Below are positions 10,120 to 22,500 of a stretch of 64,000 nucleotides of DNA, one piece after another. The position numbers and the translations under genes are program-made. Below the pieces are notes generated by a model that saw only the letters and a program-made list of their open reading frames with translations, was not told the origin of the DNA and did not search any database. The DNA comes from Celoporthe dispersa. Lineage: Eukaryota; Ascomycota; Sordariomycetes; Diaporthales; Cryphonectriaceae. Within the stretch, counting starts at the first letter, position 1. Each line of letters begins with the position of its first letter. The stretch lies in the NCBI GenBank assembly GCA_016584495.1, contig WAID01000007.1:1288001-1352000 (forward strand). Direction: 5' to 3'.

Positions 10120-12085
10120 ATGAGGTTCACACCTTTCATTGCCGCGGCCATCCTGGCCTATGGCGCTGCTGCTGATGAGGCACAGAAGCCTCTTGGTGAC
10201 GAGAGCCCCGCTTCTGCTGCCGAGTCTGCCACCTCTGTTGACGCCTCTCTGCCCACCTTCACAGTAAGCTCGAGAACCCCCGCGCACAACCTTGCTTCCA
10301 GAACTGCCTCATCACAACACCAGCGCGCAAAGCGCCCTGACCCCCTACACTATAGCAGGCAGGCAGGCAGGCAGACAGCATAGGCCGACAGAAAGCTGAC
10401 TGAGCAATTGTACCATCTAGCCCACTACCCTCAAGGCACCCTTCCTTGAGCAGTTCACCGATGACTGGGACCAGCGATGGAAGCCCTCCCACGCCAAGAA
10501 GGACATGAAGGACACTGGCAAGGACGAGGAGGAGTGGGCTTATGTGGGCGAGTGGGCTGTTGAGGAGCCTACTGTCTTCAAGGGCATGGAGGGTGACAAG
10601 GGTCTTGTTGTGAAGAACCCTGCTGCCCACCACGCCATCTCTGCCAAGTTCCCTGAGACGATCGACCCCAAGGGCCAGACTCTGGTTGTGCAGTACGAGG
10701 TGAAGCTCCAGAGTACGTTCCTGACCCAGAGACAACCCCTCATGACTGCCACCATCCAGTCCTGATACTGACTACAACCTGTGCGACAGATGGCCTGGAC
10801 TGCGGTGGTGCCTACATGAAGCTCCTGCGCGAGAACGAGGCTCTCCACCAGGACGAGTTCTCCAACACCACCCCCTATGTGATCATGTTTGGCCCTGACA
10901 AGTGTGGCCACAACAACAAGATCCACTTCATCTTCAACCACAAGAACCCCAAGACGGGCGAGTACGAGGAGAAGCATGTCAAGTCTCCCAACGCTGCCCG
11001 CATTGTCAAGACCAGCGAGCTCTACACCCTTATTGTCCACCCTAACAACACCTTTGTCATCGAGCTCAACGGTGAGCAGGTCAAGACGGGCAGCCTCCTC
11101 GAGGACTTCATCCCCGCCGTCAACCCCCCCTGCGGAGATTGACGACTCTGAGGACAAGAAGCCTGAGGACTGGGTTGACGAGGCCCGCATCGCGGACCCC
11201 GAGGCCACCAAGCCCGAGGACTGGGACGAGGATGCCCCCTTCGAGATCGTGGACGAGGAGGCTGAGATGCCCGAGGACTGGCTCGTCGACGAGCCCCTCA
11301 CCGTCGCCGACCCTGAGGCCCAGAAGCCCGAGGACTGGGACGACGAGGAGGACGGTGACTGGATCGCGCCCACCGTGGCCAACCCCAAGTGTTCCGAGGT
11401 CTCTGGCTGTGGCCCCTGGACCAAGCCCATGAAGAAGAACCCCGACTACAAGGGCAAGTGGACCGCCCCCTTCATCGACAACCCCGCCTACAAGGGCGTC
11501 TGGGCCCCGCGCAAGATCAAGAACCCCGACTTCTTCAACGACACCACGCCCGCCAACTTCGAGCCCATCGGAGCTATCGGCTTCGAGATCTGGACCATGC
11601 AGAGCGACATCCTGTTCGACAACATCTACATCGGACACTCGGTCGAGGACGCCCACAAGCTCGCCGACGAGACCTTCCACCTGAAGCACCCCGTCGAGCA
11701 GCTGGCGGAGCTGGCCTCGGCCCCCAAGAAGGACGACAAGCCCAAGTCCCCCAGCGACCTCAAGTTCCTGGACGACCCCGTCCTGTTCGTCAAGGAGAAG
11801 ACCGACCTCTTCCTGACCATCGCCCAGAGGGATCCCATCGAGGCCATCAAGTTCGTCCCTGAGGTCGCCGGCGGCATTGGCGCCATCCTCGTGACCGTCA
11901 TCGCCGTCATTGTTGGCGTCGTCAGCAGCCTGGGCGGCTCTGCCCCCCCTGCAGCCAAGAAGGCGGCCGCCGACGCCAAGGACAAGGCGGCCGAGGTCAA
12001 GGACAAGGTCGCCGCCGCGGCTTCCTCTGGAGCTGAGGCCGTCAAGGACACCACCACCAAGCGCACCACCCGAAGTCAGTCGTAG
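10120..12085 (+). CDS. Calnexin, ER lectin chaperone (frame broken by one extra C)
   Basis: Calnexin binds monoglucosylated N-glycoproteins in the ER. Exons are 10120-10263, 10421-10712 and 10790-12085. A signal peptide (MRFTPFIAAAILAYGAAA) precedes the lectin domain, with DCGGAYMKLL and YVIMFGPDKCG. The proline-rich P-domain has repeats of the KPEDWDE type followed by WTKPMKKNPDYKGKW types. A membrane segment near residue 510 (GGIGAILVTVIAVIVGVV) and a cytosolic Ala/Lys-rich tail follow. At 11124-11130 seven Cs put the lectin and P-domains in different frames; with six Cs the text reads VNPPAEIDDSEDKKP, as in other calnexins, and the protein is 576 residues. A single-base assembly error is the likely cause. 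Splice phases are otherwise consistent. Confidence 0.94.
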
Positions 12086-13196
12086 GTTGACAAGGTGAAG
12101 CCGGGGAGGCTTGGGAGGGAGTGATGATCACGGAAGGGCGAGGCTGTGGAAGCAGGCTCAAGACGAGGGTCTTGTACCTCTGAAAGTCTTGAGATTGAGA
12201 AGGAACAACAACAAAAAGAAAACAAAACAAAAAAACGGGCTGCTTTTTTCTCCGCACAGGACAGGGTCTGAGCACGGCGCAGCAGGTGTGTATTTTTTAG
12301 GTTTTGCAGGAAATATGGACTCTTCATGATAACTTGTTCGCGTGCCCGATCCCTTGACTGTCGTGACGAATTGAGGCTTCTCTCCCCACTATTATGACCT
12401 CTGATGATGATGAGGATGAGTGAGGATGGACAGGCCTGCAACCAGGCGCGAGAGACGACATATACACAGAGCAGCGCAACCGCAACGCTTGACCTTGACC
12501 ATACCCACATGTTATGCGCACCATGGCAGATAGATACAAGCAGACACATGCATCTTTAGTGTTCTTGCTCCAGAGCTCCAGTCTAACCTGCCTGATCCAG
12601 TTTTATGTTTTATTTTATTTTTCCCGGCCTACTTGGCCTTCCCGGCAGCACTGAGACCACCACCGGACCGGCCCAGAAACCCAGCCATGACCATATGTGC
12701 CATCCTGTCTCATCTACCATGATTGCCAATGGCATTACGCAACGGAACTGATAGTGGGTTTCTTTTGTCCTGCTAAGCATCGTGATATCCGGGCAGCCGG
12801 GCAAACCGGCAATTGGCGGCACAGGGCCGGCTCGAGTGCGCCCGGGATATATGGAGTAATCGAGTCCTCGGGTGGACTCCCCGCATTTGGAGGAAGCACG
12901 CAGGGAGGGGTGCTCCGCTTCTGCCACGATCGACGGACCCGCGTTGTTTAGGTCCTCGTGTCGGCTTTCTTAGCCAGCGCATTGTGGTTGATATTATCTT
13001 TCCTGTGCCCACTCCTCTCTCTCTCTCTCTCTCTCACTTTTTGGGGCTTTCTCTAGACCAGCCTCTACTTCGACATCGCGAGAGCACCTCGAGAGGAAGC
13101 TCGTTGTCGACCTTGTGTGTAATCAGGTTCATCCTCCTTTCTCACCCTCTCGCCTCCTTCCGACCCGTCGTCTACTCTCCTTTGAGATTGTTCCCA
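12086..13196. other. Intergenic region between calnexin and the aldehyde dehydrogenase
   Basis: No gene seen. It includes the calnexin 3' region, a T-rich stretch near 12600 and a CT dinucleotide tract at about 13016-13035 in the probable leader of the next gene. Confidence 0.6.
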
Positions 13197-15097
13197 ATGC
13201 ACCGTTTATTATCCAGCAGCCTCTCTGCCAGCGCAGCTCGCTCGTCCCAGGCAGCAGCCACAGCAGCAGGCCGTAGCAGGCCAGGCCTCCCCCTCCTCTC
13301 CCCGCGGTCCTCCCCTGCGGCGCCTCTCACCTCGGCCGCCAGCAGGATGACTCCCTCGTCGCCGTCCTCGGGCGCCGTGAGGAGGATACATGCCACAGCG
13401 GCACACCTCAGCCCGGCCCTCGCATCCACGGCGACTTCCTACCCGACAAGCCATGAGAAGATCGCCGAGGTGACCAACACGCCTTACTTCCTGGACAACG
13501 AGTTCCGGCCCTCGGCCGCGGACCAGCACATCCCGCTGTACGACCCTGCCACCAACAACCTGGTGACCCGGGTGCCGCAGATGACAGACGCCGAGCTCGA
13601 GGCGGCCGTCGCGAGCGCGGAGAAGGCGTTCCCCGCCTGGCGGAACATGAGCGTCCTCGCCCGGCAGCAGATCATGTTCAAGTTTGTCGCCCTCATCCGC
13701 GAGAACTGGGACCGTCTGGCCGCGAGCATCACCCTGGAGCAGGGCAAGACGTTTGCTGATGCCAGGGGCGATGTGCTGCGGGGGCTGCAGGTCGCCGAGG
13801 CGGCGTGCGGCGCGCCTGAGCTGCTGAAGGGGGAGCTGCTGGAGGTCGCCAAAGACATGGAGACGAGGACGTACCGGGAGCCGCTGGGTGTCACGGCCGC
13901 CATCTGCCCTTTTAGTGAGTACTGAACCATGACCCTCTTACCTGCCGAGGAGGACGCGGGCCCGCAGAGAGAGAAAGAGAGAGAGCGAGAGTAAACTGAC
14001 CAGCCGTTTTTTTCTTTTTTTCTTTCTTCTCCCCGACAAAAGACTTCCCTGCCATGATTCCCCTCTGGTGCATCCCCATCGCCACGGTCACGGGCAACAC
14101 CCTCGTGCTCAAGCCCTCGGAGCGCGACCCGGGGGCGGCCATGATCCTCGCGGACCTGACGCAGAAGGCCGGGTTCCCGCCCGGCGTGATCAACATCGTG
14201 CACGGCGCCCACCGCACCGTCAACTTCCTCCTCGACCACCCGGCCATCAAGGCCATCTCGTTTGTGGGCGGCAACAAGGCCGGCGAGTACATCTTCTCCA
14301 GGGGCTCCGCCAACGGCAAGCGCGTGCAGGCCAACCTGGGCGCCAAGAACCACGCCGCCGTCCTCCCCGACTGCAACAAGAACCAGTTCCTCAACGCCGT
14401 GGTGGGCGCCGCCTTTGGCGCGGCGGGCCAGCGGTGCATGGCGCTGTCGACGCTGGTCATGGTGGGCGAGACCAAGGAGTGGCTGCCGGAGCTGGCGGAG
14501 CGGGCCAAGGCCCTCAGCGTGAACGGCGGGTTCGAGGAGGGCGCCGACCTGGGCCCCGTCATCTCGCCCGAGAGCAAGGCGCGCATCGAAGGGCTGATCG
14601 CCTCGGCCGAGGAGGAGGGCGCCACGGTGCTGCTGGACGGGCGCGGCTTCAAGCCCGCCAAGTACCCGGACGGCAACTGGGTGGCGCCGACCATCATCAC
14701 CAACGTCACCAAGGACATGAAGTGCTACCGCGAGGAGATCTTCGGCCCCGTGCTGGTGTGCCTCAACGTGGAGACGCTCGACGACGCGGTGGAGCTGATC
14801 AACGCCAACGAGTACGGCAACGGGGTGGCCATCTTCACGCGCAGCGGGCCCACGGCCGAGACGTTCCGGCGCAACATCGAGGCGGGCCAGGTTGGTATCA
14901 ACGTGCCCATCCCCGTGCCCCTGCCCATGTTCTCTTTTACCGGCAACAAGAAGAGCATCGCGGGCGGCGGCGCCAGCACTTTCTACGGCAAGCCGGGTGT
15001 CAACTTCTACACGCAGCTCAAGACGGTCACGGCACTCTGGAGCGCGGCTGATGCGATCAGCCAGAAGGCGGACGTCGCCATGCCTACGCACAGCTAA
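13197..15097 (+). CDS. Methylmalonate-semialdehyde dehydrogenase (acylating), mitochondrial
   Basis: An ALDH6-family, CoA-dependent enzyme of valine and pyrimidine catabolism that converts methylmalonate semialdehyde to propionyl-CoA in mitochondria. Exons are 13197-13914 and 14043-15097, giving 590 residues. The first 80 or so residues are Ser/Ala/Arg-rich and look like a mitochondrial presequence. The mature part starts near PYFLDNEFRPS. The cofactor segment TGNTLVLKPSERDPG and the catalytic cysteine in GQRCMALST are present. The family C-terminal signature SFTGNKKSIAGGG also follows. The intron (128 bases) splits the Asn codon of CPFNFPAM and contains GA and T tracts. Length is slightly above the animal enzyme (about 535) because of the long presequence. 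The frame is intact. Confidence 0.94.
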
Positions 15098-15785
15098 GTT
15101 TTGGACATGCAAGAGAGAGAGGGAGAAGGAAAGAGAGAGAGAGAGAAAAGATGCTGTATATGATTAGTCTGTGGAGGAAAGCGCCGTCGAGATTCTTGAG
15201 TCTTGCTGAGGTTGTTCTTAAGAGGTAGTGAATATTAGCCCGGGCATGATGAAGAAGATGGGTGATAATGGCGCTCGGCTCTGGTCTCCACATGACCTCC
15301 TTGTCTGGAGCAGGTCCTTGCTATTAACCATCCCATCATACCCAATATGAGGCTACCAAAACTTTTCAATGTATTTGCTATAGTTCAGCCTTGCACCTAT
15401 CTGCCCGTATCTTGTTCGAGCTGAAGTGAAATGTGCAGTGAGACGATGGATGTTGTCACCGCATGTGTTACTGTATGGAGCGGCAGGCGTCGGATATAAG
15501 AAGCCACCGTCTCCGGTCACCCAACGAATGGCCTTTTCCCACTTCAAGTACACTTTCCAAACAGACGGGCTACACTGCATTTCAGAGGGCTCTCGTCTAC
15601 TTACCGCACAGCCACAGCTCCGTGGGCTCGAGGACAGGCCAGACCCATTACCCTCGTCCTCTCACCTTGGCAGGCGCTCCCCAGGAGAGCAATAGACCGG
15701 GGCGGGGCTGACGGCACGGCGGCTACCTCAAGGCTCGCACCCTCCTCCCCCCTCATACCTGAGCAGTGGCGTGTGGCGGGGCGCC
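15098..15785. other. Intergenic, no gene seen
   Basis: Starts with a GA-rich stretch just after the stop codon (about 15112-15149). The remainder shows no gene or RNA signature. Confidence 0.6.
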
Positions 15786-17895
15786 ATGGACATCACCGAC
15801 CTGCCCAGCGACCTGTTCCTGCTCATCACGGCGCACCTGTCTGCCAGGACCCTGATCCTCTGCCGAAGGGTGTCGCAGAGATGGCGTGCTGCCTTTACGG
15901 ACCAGGACCTCAACCTCTACCTCCTCCGGTGGCATTTCCCGAGGTGCCGGGAGCTGCGGATCGCCTATGTCGTAGGGGCCGGCGAGCTCCCGACCACGGC
16001 CGCGGGAGGAGGTCTCCCGGAGGCAGACGAGGCCCAACAGGGTGCACACCACCACCGCCATCATCCTGACCGGGGCCCACCACCCGACTGGACGGGGACC
16101 TTCGCCCTCGTGGCCAGCAGGTACCACCACCTGCGCACAGCCACGGCCCGCTCCACCGACAAGATCCGGCTCGGCACCACCGCAGGCCCAGGCCGCGACA
16201 GAGACCACTTCTACCCCGTCGCGCCGTGGGACCGCTACCTCCGCCTCGACGACAAGACGGCGCCCTTCCACTACCCCGACCCGAGCTGGTGTTACGGCCA
16301 GGGGGGCGGCGGGGACGGGCGGGATGGAGGTGCGGTGCTGGTCTACCGCGTCCACCCTGCCGACATGGCCGACGAGGTCCGCGAGCACGTCTATCCGTGG
16401 CGGCTCCTCGACCTCGAGACCCGCGAGACCGTCGAGGTTCCCTTTCCCTGCGACCATGACAGGATCGTGCGGCGCGTGAGGCTGGCAGAGGGCGTGCTGG
16501 TCTTTGAGTGGTGCGAGAGGCTCCCCTTCCACCAGCTCAACGACCGCGAGGAGTGTCACCGCCACTACGCCTCCGCCTTTGACATCAAGGAGAAGAGGCG
16601 CCACCACCACCACCACCACCGGCAGTGGGAGATCACCCCCGCGCCGACTTCAGGCTCCACTTCCTAGGCCTCCCCCTCAACACCCACGACCGCTTCCTCT
16701 CCGCCCACACAGCCACCCACTACACCGTCTACGTCTGGCAGCCCAACCGCTCCCCCCTGGGGCGAGGACGACCCCATCGAGTCCGTCATTGTCTGGGATA
16801 TCCTGTCCTCCCCGGCCAAAATCATCAGGCGCATGGCCTGGCCCGCCCTCGCGTTCTACGGGGTCCGTCAGAGGTCGGCGCCCAGGCTGGCGGCGCTGGG
16901 CTTGGACGGGCGGAATCTTTATTTCGTCGAGGAGGAGCATCGGTGGGCGCAGGGTGTCCATAGCAGCCTGACCGCGCCGCGGGTGCATCTTGTCCGGAGC
17001 ACGGGTGTGCCTGTTATACCTGGCCCTTGTACCGCGGGTGGTCCTGCTGCAGGTGACGGTGAGGACGAGCAGGTTGTCCAGGGGCCTGCGTGGCTCGACC
17101 AGTGCGGCGCAAACGGCGACGTCAACCTGTCCTTCTGCTCGCGGCTCCACGCCGCTGCCAACCCTCCGCCCAGCAGGCCCTTGTCCGGTTCGGTGGTGAC
17201 CACCACAAGACCAGCAGCGACAGCATCACATCCCCCGGCATCTGGAACGGCTCCATCCCTACCTCCTCTGCGCACCACCATACGCCGACAACCCTGTCCC
17301 AGGAACTCGAGGCCTCTCTGCGCGCCTCCCCTACCCGCTGGCCAGGCTGGGCCCCTGCTGGCGCCACGAGGAGTTTCCCTACCTCACCGTCAGCGAGGCG
17401 GTGGATTTCAGGGCCGGTGTTCGAGTTGCGGCGCGCCACTGTTTCATGCTTGAGACTCTGAGCGTGCATGTGCGGCCTCTGCTGTCTGTGAGGGGTTTGC
17501 GCGGGGCTGGGGCTTCTTCTTCTTCTTCGTCGTCGTCGTCATCGTCAGCAGCGCCTTGGATCTCACCCTCAGCGGATTCACCAGCTGCTGTTGGGAATGG
17601 CAACCGGGACACAGGGTCCAGGAGCGTCGATACGCGCTTGAACGGCAAGCTGGCGGCCGTGAACGACAGCCGGAAGAGGCGACAGGCTGGACCTGCCTAC
17701 AGAGGCAATAGCAGTGGAGGGGGAGGAGGCGGTAAACAGGCCGGAAGGCACGATGGGGACGGGGATGGAAACGAGGAGGTGCAGTTTGCTGATGAGATGT
17801 GGGACGAGCTGCTGGGGAAGGGGTACATCTGTGGGGACGAGAGATGGCTTGTTGGGGAGGACATGCAGGGCCGGATTACCATTGTGAGGTTTTAA
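15786..17895 (+). CDS. F-box protein (three apparent one-base indels)
   Basis: F-box proteins recruit substrates to SCF ubiquitin ligases. Residues 1-40 are a clear F-box: MDITDLPSDLFLLITAHLSA, then TLILCRRVSQRWRAAF. The rest resembles large fungal F-box proteins with segments such as LGLPLNTHDRFLSAHTATHY, VIVWDISSPAKIIRRMAW and RHEEFPYLTVSEAVDF, ending GDERWLVGEDMQGRITIVRF. These lie in three frames. One base is missing near 16640; one C is extra in C6 at 16752-16757 (giving NRSPWGEDDP when removed); one C is extra in C5 at 17232-17236. With these changes one frame of about 702 residues runs to 17895. A six-His run lies at 16602-16619. It could be a decayed gene, but the pattern matches other genes here, so sequence error is more likely. 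The target is unknown. Confidence 0.8.
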
Positions 17896-19576
17896 GAGGG
17901 GACGTAAGGGCTGGGGAGACCTTCCCAGGTGTGGCTCTATTGCATCGTAGTGACTCTCCCTATTTTTACTTGTCCTCTTCGCCTTCACGGCTTCCGAGGA
18001 ACGAGCCATTCCACGTAACGGCTTTCCGACCTGTCACATAGGCCTCTCTGGAAGGAAAAGGATGCCAATCAACAGCTACACAAAAGCACACGAGCATATT
18101 CCCTTCTGCTAACCGTTCTTTGATCATCTCAGTGAATTGGCTGTATAGAGGAAGTTCTCAGACTGTCTTAATAGTAGTTATCATAGCATCCTGCGAGGTT
18201 GCTGATATGCCACAATGTCTACCTGTTTCGACATGCGAGTTACTCCAAGCCTTAAGAGCCGATGTGTGTCTTCTGATTGTGATCAAAATATCTTTTATGA
18301 CTTGAAACATCCCTAAGAACCATACAGAATTTATCGACTTTTGTAATATCAACCAGCAAGAGGCTTGTTGTAATACCTGGATAGCCCGACCATCATCTCA
18401 ACCACTCAAAAGGGGGAAAGAGAAGAAGAAAAGGAAAAAGCACATGAGCAGATCCAGCCCTCAATCCAAGAACAATCCCCCTTCCCGCAATCACCCACCT
18501 ACCCACCAGAATTAAGCAGGAACAAAAATTCAAGAACCCCAGCCAGACCTCCCACACCCTTCATCTAGTCCACGCCCAGCTGGAGAAGGATTCACGAGCT
18601 AACACTTAACTAACAAGGGAGAGAAGGACAAGAAATCCAGGCCCCCCCTTTCTGAGCCCACGCCGACGGAACCGAGACGCAGCATCTCGTCCCCGAGCCG
18701 GGGCGGGTAGCAAACCGCTCCAGGTCGTCAATCAGGGCAGTTGATACAACAAACGTGGTCAAGGCCGTGGCTTGCGCCTCGCTCCCGGGCGGGCTAGCTA
18801 CGTTACGTACCCAAGTAGTAACCAGGGACGACGATCCCTTCTTGGGAGGAGCTGGCTGTGGACAGCTCAGGTGTAATAGTTCACGCGTTCCTGGAAGACC
18901 CCTGCTTTTGGTAGAAAAGTCTCGTGGGATCTAGAAAGATGGATGTGAGCCCTCTGCCTTGGCCCTCACTTGGTGATGACAGAAGCGATGCGAGCAGGAG
19001 AAAGATCTATCACGCCTTTTGAGTTTTGAGGAGGGTTTAGGATTGTAAAAGGGAGGGGAGAGAAAGAACGAAAGAGAAAAAAAGTTGCGCCAGAGGGAGA
19101 GAGGCTCGTGAGGAAGGGGAGTGGGACCTGGAAAGCCCCCTTGCGCGGTTCACGAAACCACAGCCTTCATGTTCATTCATCATTTCTTTGTCTGTTGACC
19201 TTTTTTTATTTTATTGTTTTCTTCTTTTCTTCCTAGCTACAGATCAAAAGAAAGAGAGCCATGTATGGCAAGTGGCTAGTGTGAACCCTCCTTGCCACAA
19301 CAAGGTAAGTGAGCATGCTAATAATGCCGTACCTCTCCTCCTTCGCCCACTGCACGCCTTCCAGATCAGACTCTCGAAGTGAATTATTCACGTCGCGCGC
19401 GTACAAGGACGCCGTGGTAGACCACTACCACCATAAATCATGTTTCAGCAAAGTGTATGCTGTGTAAACAATACCAAGGAGCACAACCTCGAAAAAACTC
19501 CCACACTACTAGCCAGTCTCGTTAAACTTAATCAACCTGCCTCTTCCCGGCTAGATCCTCCTCCCTCCCTCTCTCT
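17896..19576. other. 1.7 kb convergent intergenic region
   Basis: No conserved frame on either strand. It contains purine-rich stretches near 18415-18440 and 19055-19085 and probably both 3' untranslated regions. Confidence 0.55.
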
Positions 19577-22500
19577 TCAAGAGTGGCTTCGACCCACGAC
19601 AGAAGAAGCAATGGCCAACCCGGCAGCAAGCATCATAGCCGCCGGAAACCGAGACGCACCCGCCGCCTCACCATCCGCAGCGGTCGTCTCGTCACCATCG
19701 TCGGCCGCCAGTGTGCTCTTGTTGGGCTGGCCCTCCTTCATCTTTCGTTCTTGCTTCTTCTTCATCAGCTCCCTACCATCCTTCCTGCTGGACCTGTGTG
19801 CCTTGCTCGCGGAGATCATCGAGCCGAGACTCTTCTTGTGCTTGACGAGAACAATCTTTCGCGGTGATGAGGGAGGAGGAGGGGGGCCTCTCGGGTGCTT
19901 CTGCGCGGGACCCCTGCGCACAGTTCTCTGGTCCTGCTGCTGCTGCCGCCGATTGAGACTTCTTCTTGATAATGACATCGTCGTGTTGGCACAAGGCATC
20001 GGGCGCCGTGGACGGCAGATCAAAAGCGTGTGTACCCGTCAGCGCGGTGCGGATGCCGAGTTCGGCCCATCGAGACTCGTGGAGGCCGAGGAGGCCTGCA
20101 GTAGGGGCACCAAGGTGCTTAGCATAGCACGGTCCGTCTTCATCATGACCGTGGTCCTCTCCATTCTCGTGAGAGGAGGAGGCCGCAGGGGAGGGCGTGA
20201 TTGTGTCGACAGAGTCACTTGACTGTCGCCCGCTGGAGACATAGTCCTCCCATGACGACGAGGATGAAACGCTGGCCCTGCTGTCGCCGGTGGTCTCGGA
20301 CGTAGCAGCGAGGCTGGTAAAGATGGGCAGCGGAGGTAATAGCTGGACGCTGTTCCCCAGGCCGACATGTGCTGCGTAGGTGTATGGACTGGATACCGAT
20401 CTCCTCGAGCTGCTGGCGGTCGGTGCCGAGAGCTGGGCTCTGGATAATTCCACGGGCTTCAGGACCTCTGTCGGGACCGGGATCGCGTCGCTATTCGCGA
20501 GTTCGGGTTCCTGGGGAGGCTCCTCGGTGCCTACGTTACCCGTGAAGACCAAGTCGCTGGTAGGGGTCGCATTGGATGCATCCCTAGGTCGAGTGCATGT
20601 GTTGTCCGGCGGCTCCGGAGCGTTTCCCCGTGCCGTCCCTATTAGCTCAGCACTGGTGTTCAGGACGGACTCAACCTTGTCAAAGCCAAAGTCGAAGGCA
20701 TTTTCACCGGCCTCGGAGGTGAGAGTCTTGTTCGCATCCGAGTCTGTCCTGACATCGCGCCCGGAGTCCGAGAAGGATATCTCATCGTCAGTCTCGGGCC
20801 CATCGGACACCCCCACGAGCTGGTCTGGCGCCACGGACATGGCTCCGTCCCCGATCGGGTCCGAGTTCTGAATCATTTTAAGCCCCGTGGTTTCACTGTC
20901 TTTGTCTGGCTGAGGGAACGCGAAGTTGAATAGTGACAGCTCGTGCCCTGTGGTCAGGTGGTCCGTCGGCCCTTGGTCTGTCGCTGTCGACTGCTCCAAG
21001 GTCGCCCCCGATGGGTCGGCACCAGCGGCAGCACCCACGCCGACCACGATGTCTTCATGGCTCTTGTGCGTCTTCTCGTCGTCGTCAGGGTCGTCCGTGG
21101 CCTCAGCGCAGTGGAGCAGCCAGCCTTCAGTAGGAAGGTCTTGTGCTGGCAACGGCGGCGGACTCACCACACTGTCGGCTCCGGCTTGTTCTGCTGTACC
21201 CTTTCGCTCGCCCGAGATCGGCCCCGGTCGTGCTATCATTATCTGAGGAGCAGGAGTGAGTTCTGGTGGGTCGAGCTCGCGTGGGGCCGCGGCAGGGCCT
21301 CGAGGGAGCTCGGGCTCGGTGGGTCCCTGCTGCTGCATCTGGCGGTGAGCAAGAGGAGTCTTTTCGTCTCCGCTCGGCGACATGAGCGCTCTTGGGGTGT
21401 CCACCGGAGCCGAGTTCTCTGCCGCTGCACCGCTGGGCGTCACAGGTCGGGCGCTCGGCACCTCATCAGATCGAGGCACAGCAGGTTGCACCTTCGCGAA
21501 GCGCTCGACCTCCGGGAAGGTCGTGCTGCTCGGGGCCGAGGTGTCTACCACCATCCACGGGGCAGAGAGATGAGAAGCATCCGAGCCGCTTCTAAAAGGG
21601 ACAGGATGGGCGGCGATGGGTGGAGAGGATCGCCCAATATTGGGCGTGATGAGCATGCTCTGGCCGGGTGAGGACGTGTCACTTTCGGTGAGCGCTGGCA
21701 TGGAGGAGTGTGTCGAGCTCGAGTCAGTATCATAATCCGACCTCGTTGACACCGGATACACCTCGGCAGCAGGCTTCAGACCGCGAACGACATGGCGACC
21801 AGAGACATCGTCGTGCGCTCCAGCCCCGCGGGTGATAGTCGGCAGCCTCAAGTCGATCGCCGACCCCAGCTTCACGATGCCACGGCGAGCCTGGTTCCCA
21901 CTGTCGACCTGCGGGCCATTGGCTGCTGGGTCCTGCAACGTGGTGACAGCCGTGCCTCGCCCGCCGCGTTCTTTCTCCTTGTACCTGGCAGGCACAAGCG
22001 GAAACACTCTTGAGGAATCCCGGAAGGGAGCTTCCGGAGGCGTTGCGGGCCAGATCGCAAAGCTGGCTGGAGATCCGGTCGAGGTCTGGTAAGAAAAGTA
22101 CGGTCCTGTGGGGCGAGGAGTATACAGTCGACCTGGAGAGTAGCGAGGGCGCGTGTGGCGACGTGGTTGCTCTGGTGTCTGCGGCCCGCTGGACACATCG
22201 TCGAGACTGCAGGTGTCCTTGCAGATCACGTCGATGTCTCGCTGTATCCGTGTCTTCAGCCTCGCAAGCAGGACATGCTGCTGGTCTCGCCCCGAGGTGA
22301 AGCTTTCCGGCGCTGGTGCCTGCTTGTGGTCACGGGCGATGAGTGCTTTGTCCAGTATGAGATGGCCACGTGTGTATGCAACCATGCGAATCGCGACATC
22401 GTGTGCTCGAAGGACGTCTCTCACTCCGGTGCGAATCCGATCCAGGAGGGCCTCGATGCTGCGCCGGCTGTGCCTCTGCATACCATCGATGGTGAAGCGG

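Noticed and set aside
11124..11130. Programmed ribosomal frameshifting in calnexin and the other broken genes
   Set aside because: Sites share no slippery heptamer or downstream structure, occur once or more in many unrelated genes, and sit mostly in C/G runs; sequence error is simpler.
14068..15051. Second forward frame inside the aldehyde dehydrogenase
   Set aside because: Arg/Gly/Pro-rich shadow of the real frame, without motifs.
13484..15112. Reverse open frame of 542 codons opposite the aldehyde dehydrogenase
   Set aside because: An antisense shadow of a GC-rich coding exon whose sense strand encodes a clear ALDH6 protein.
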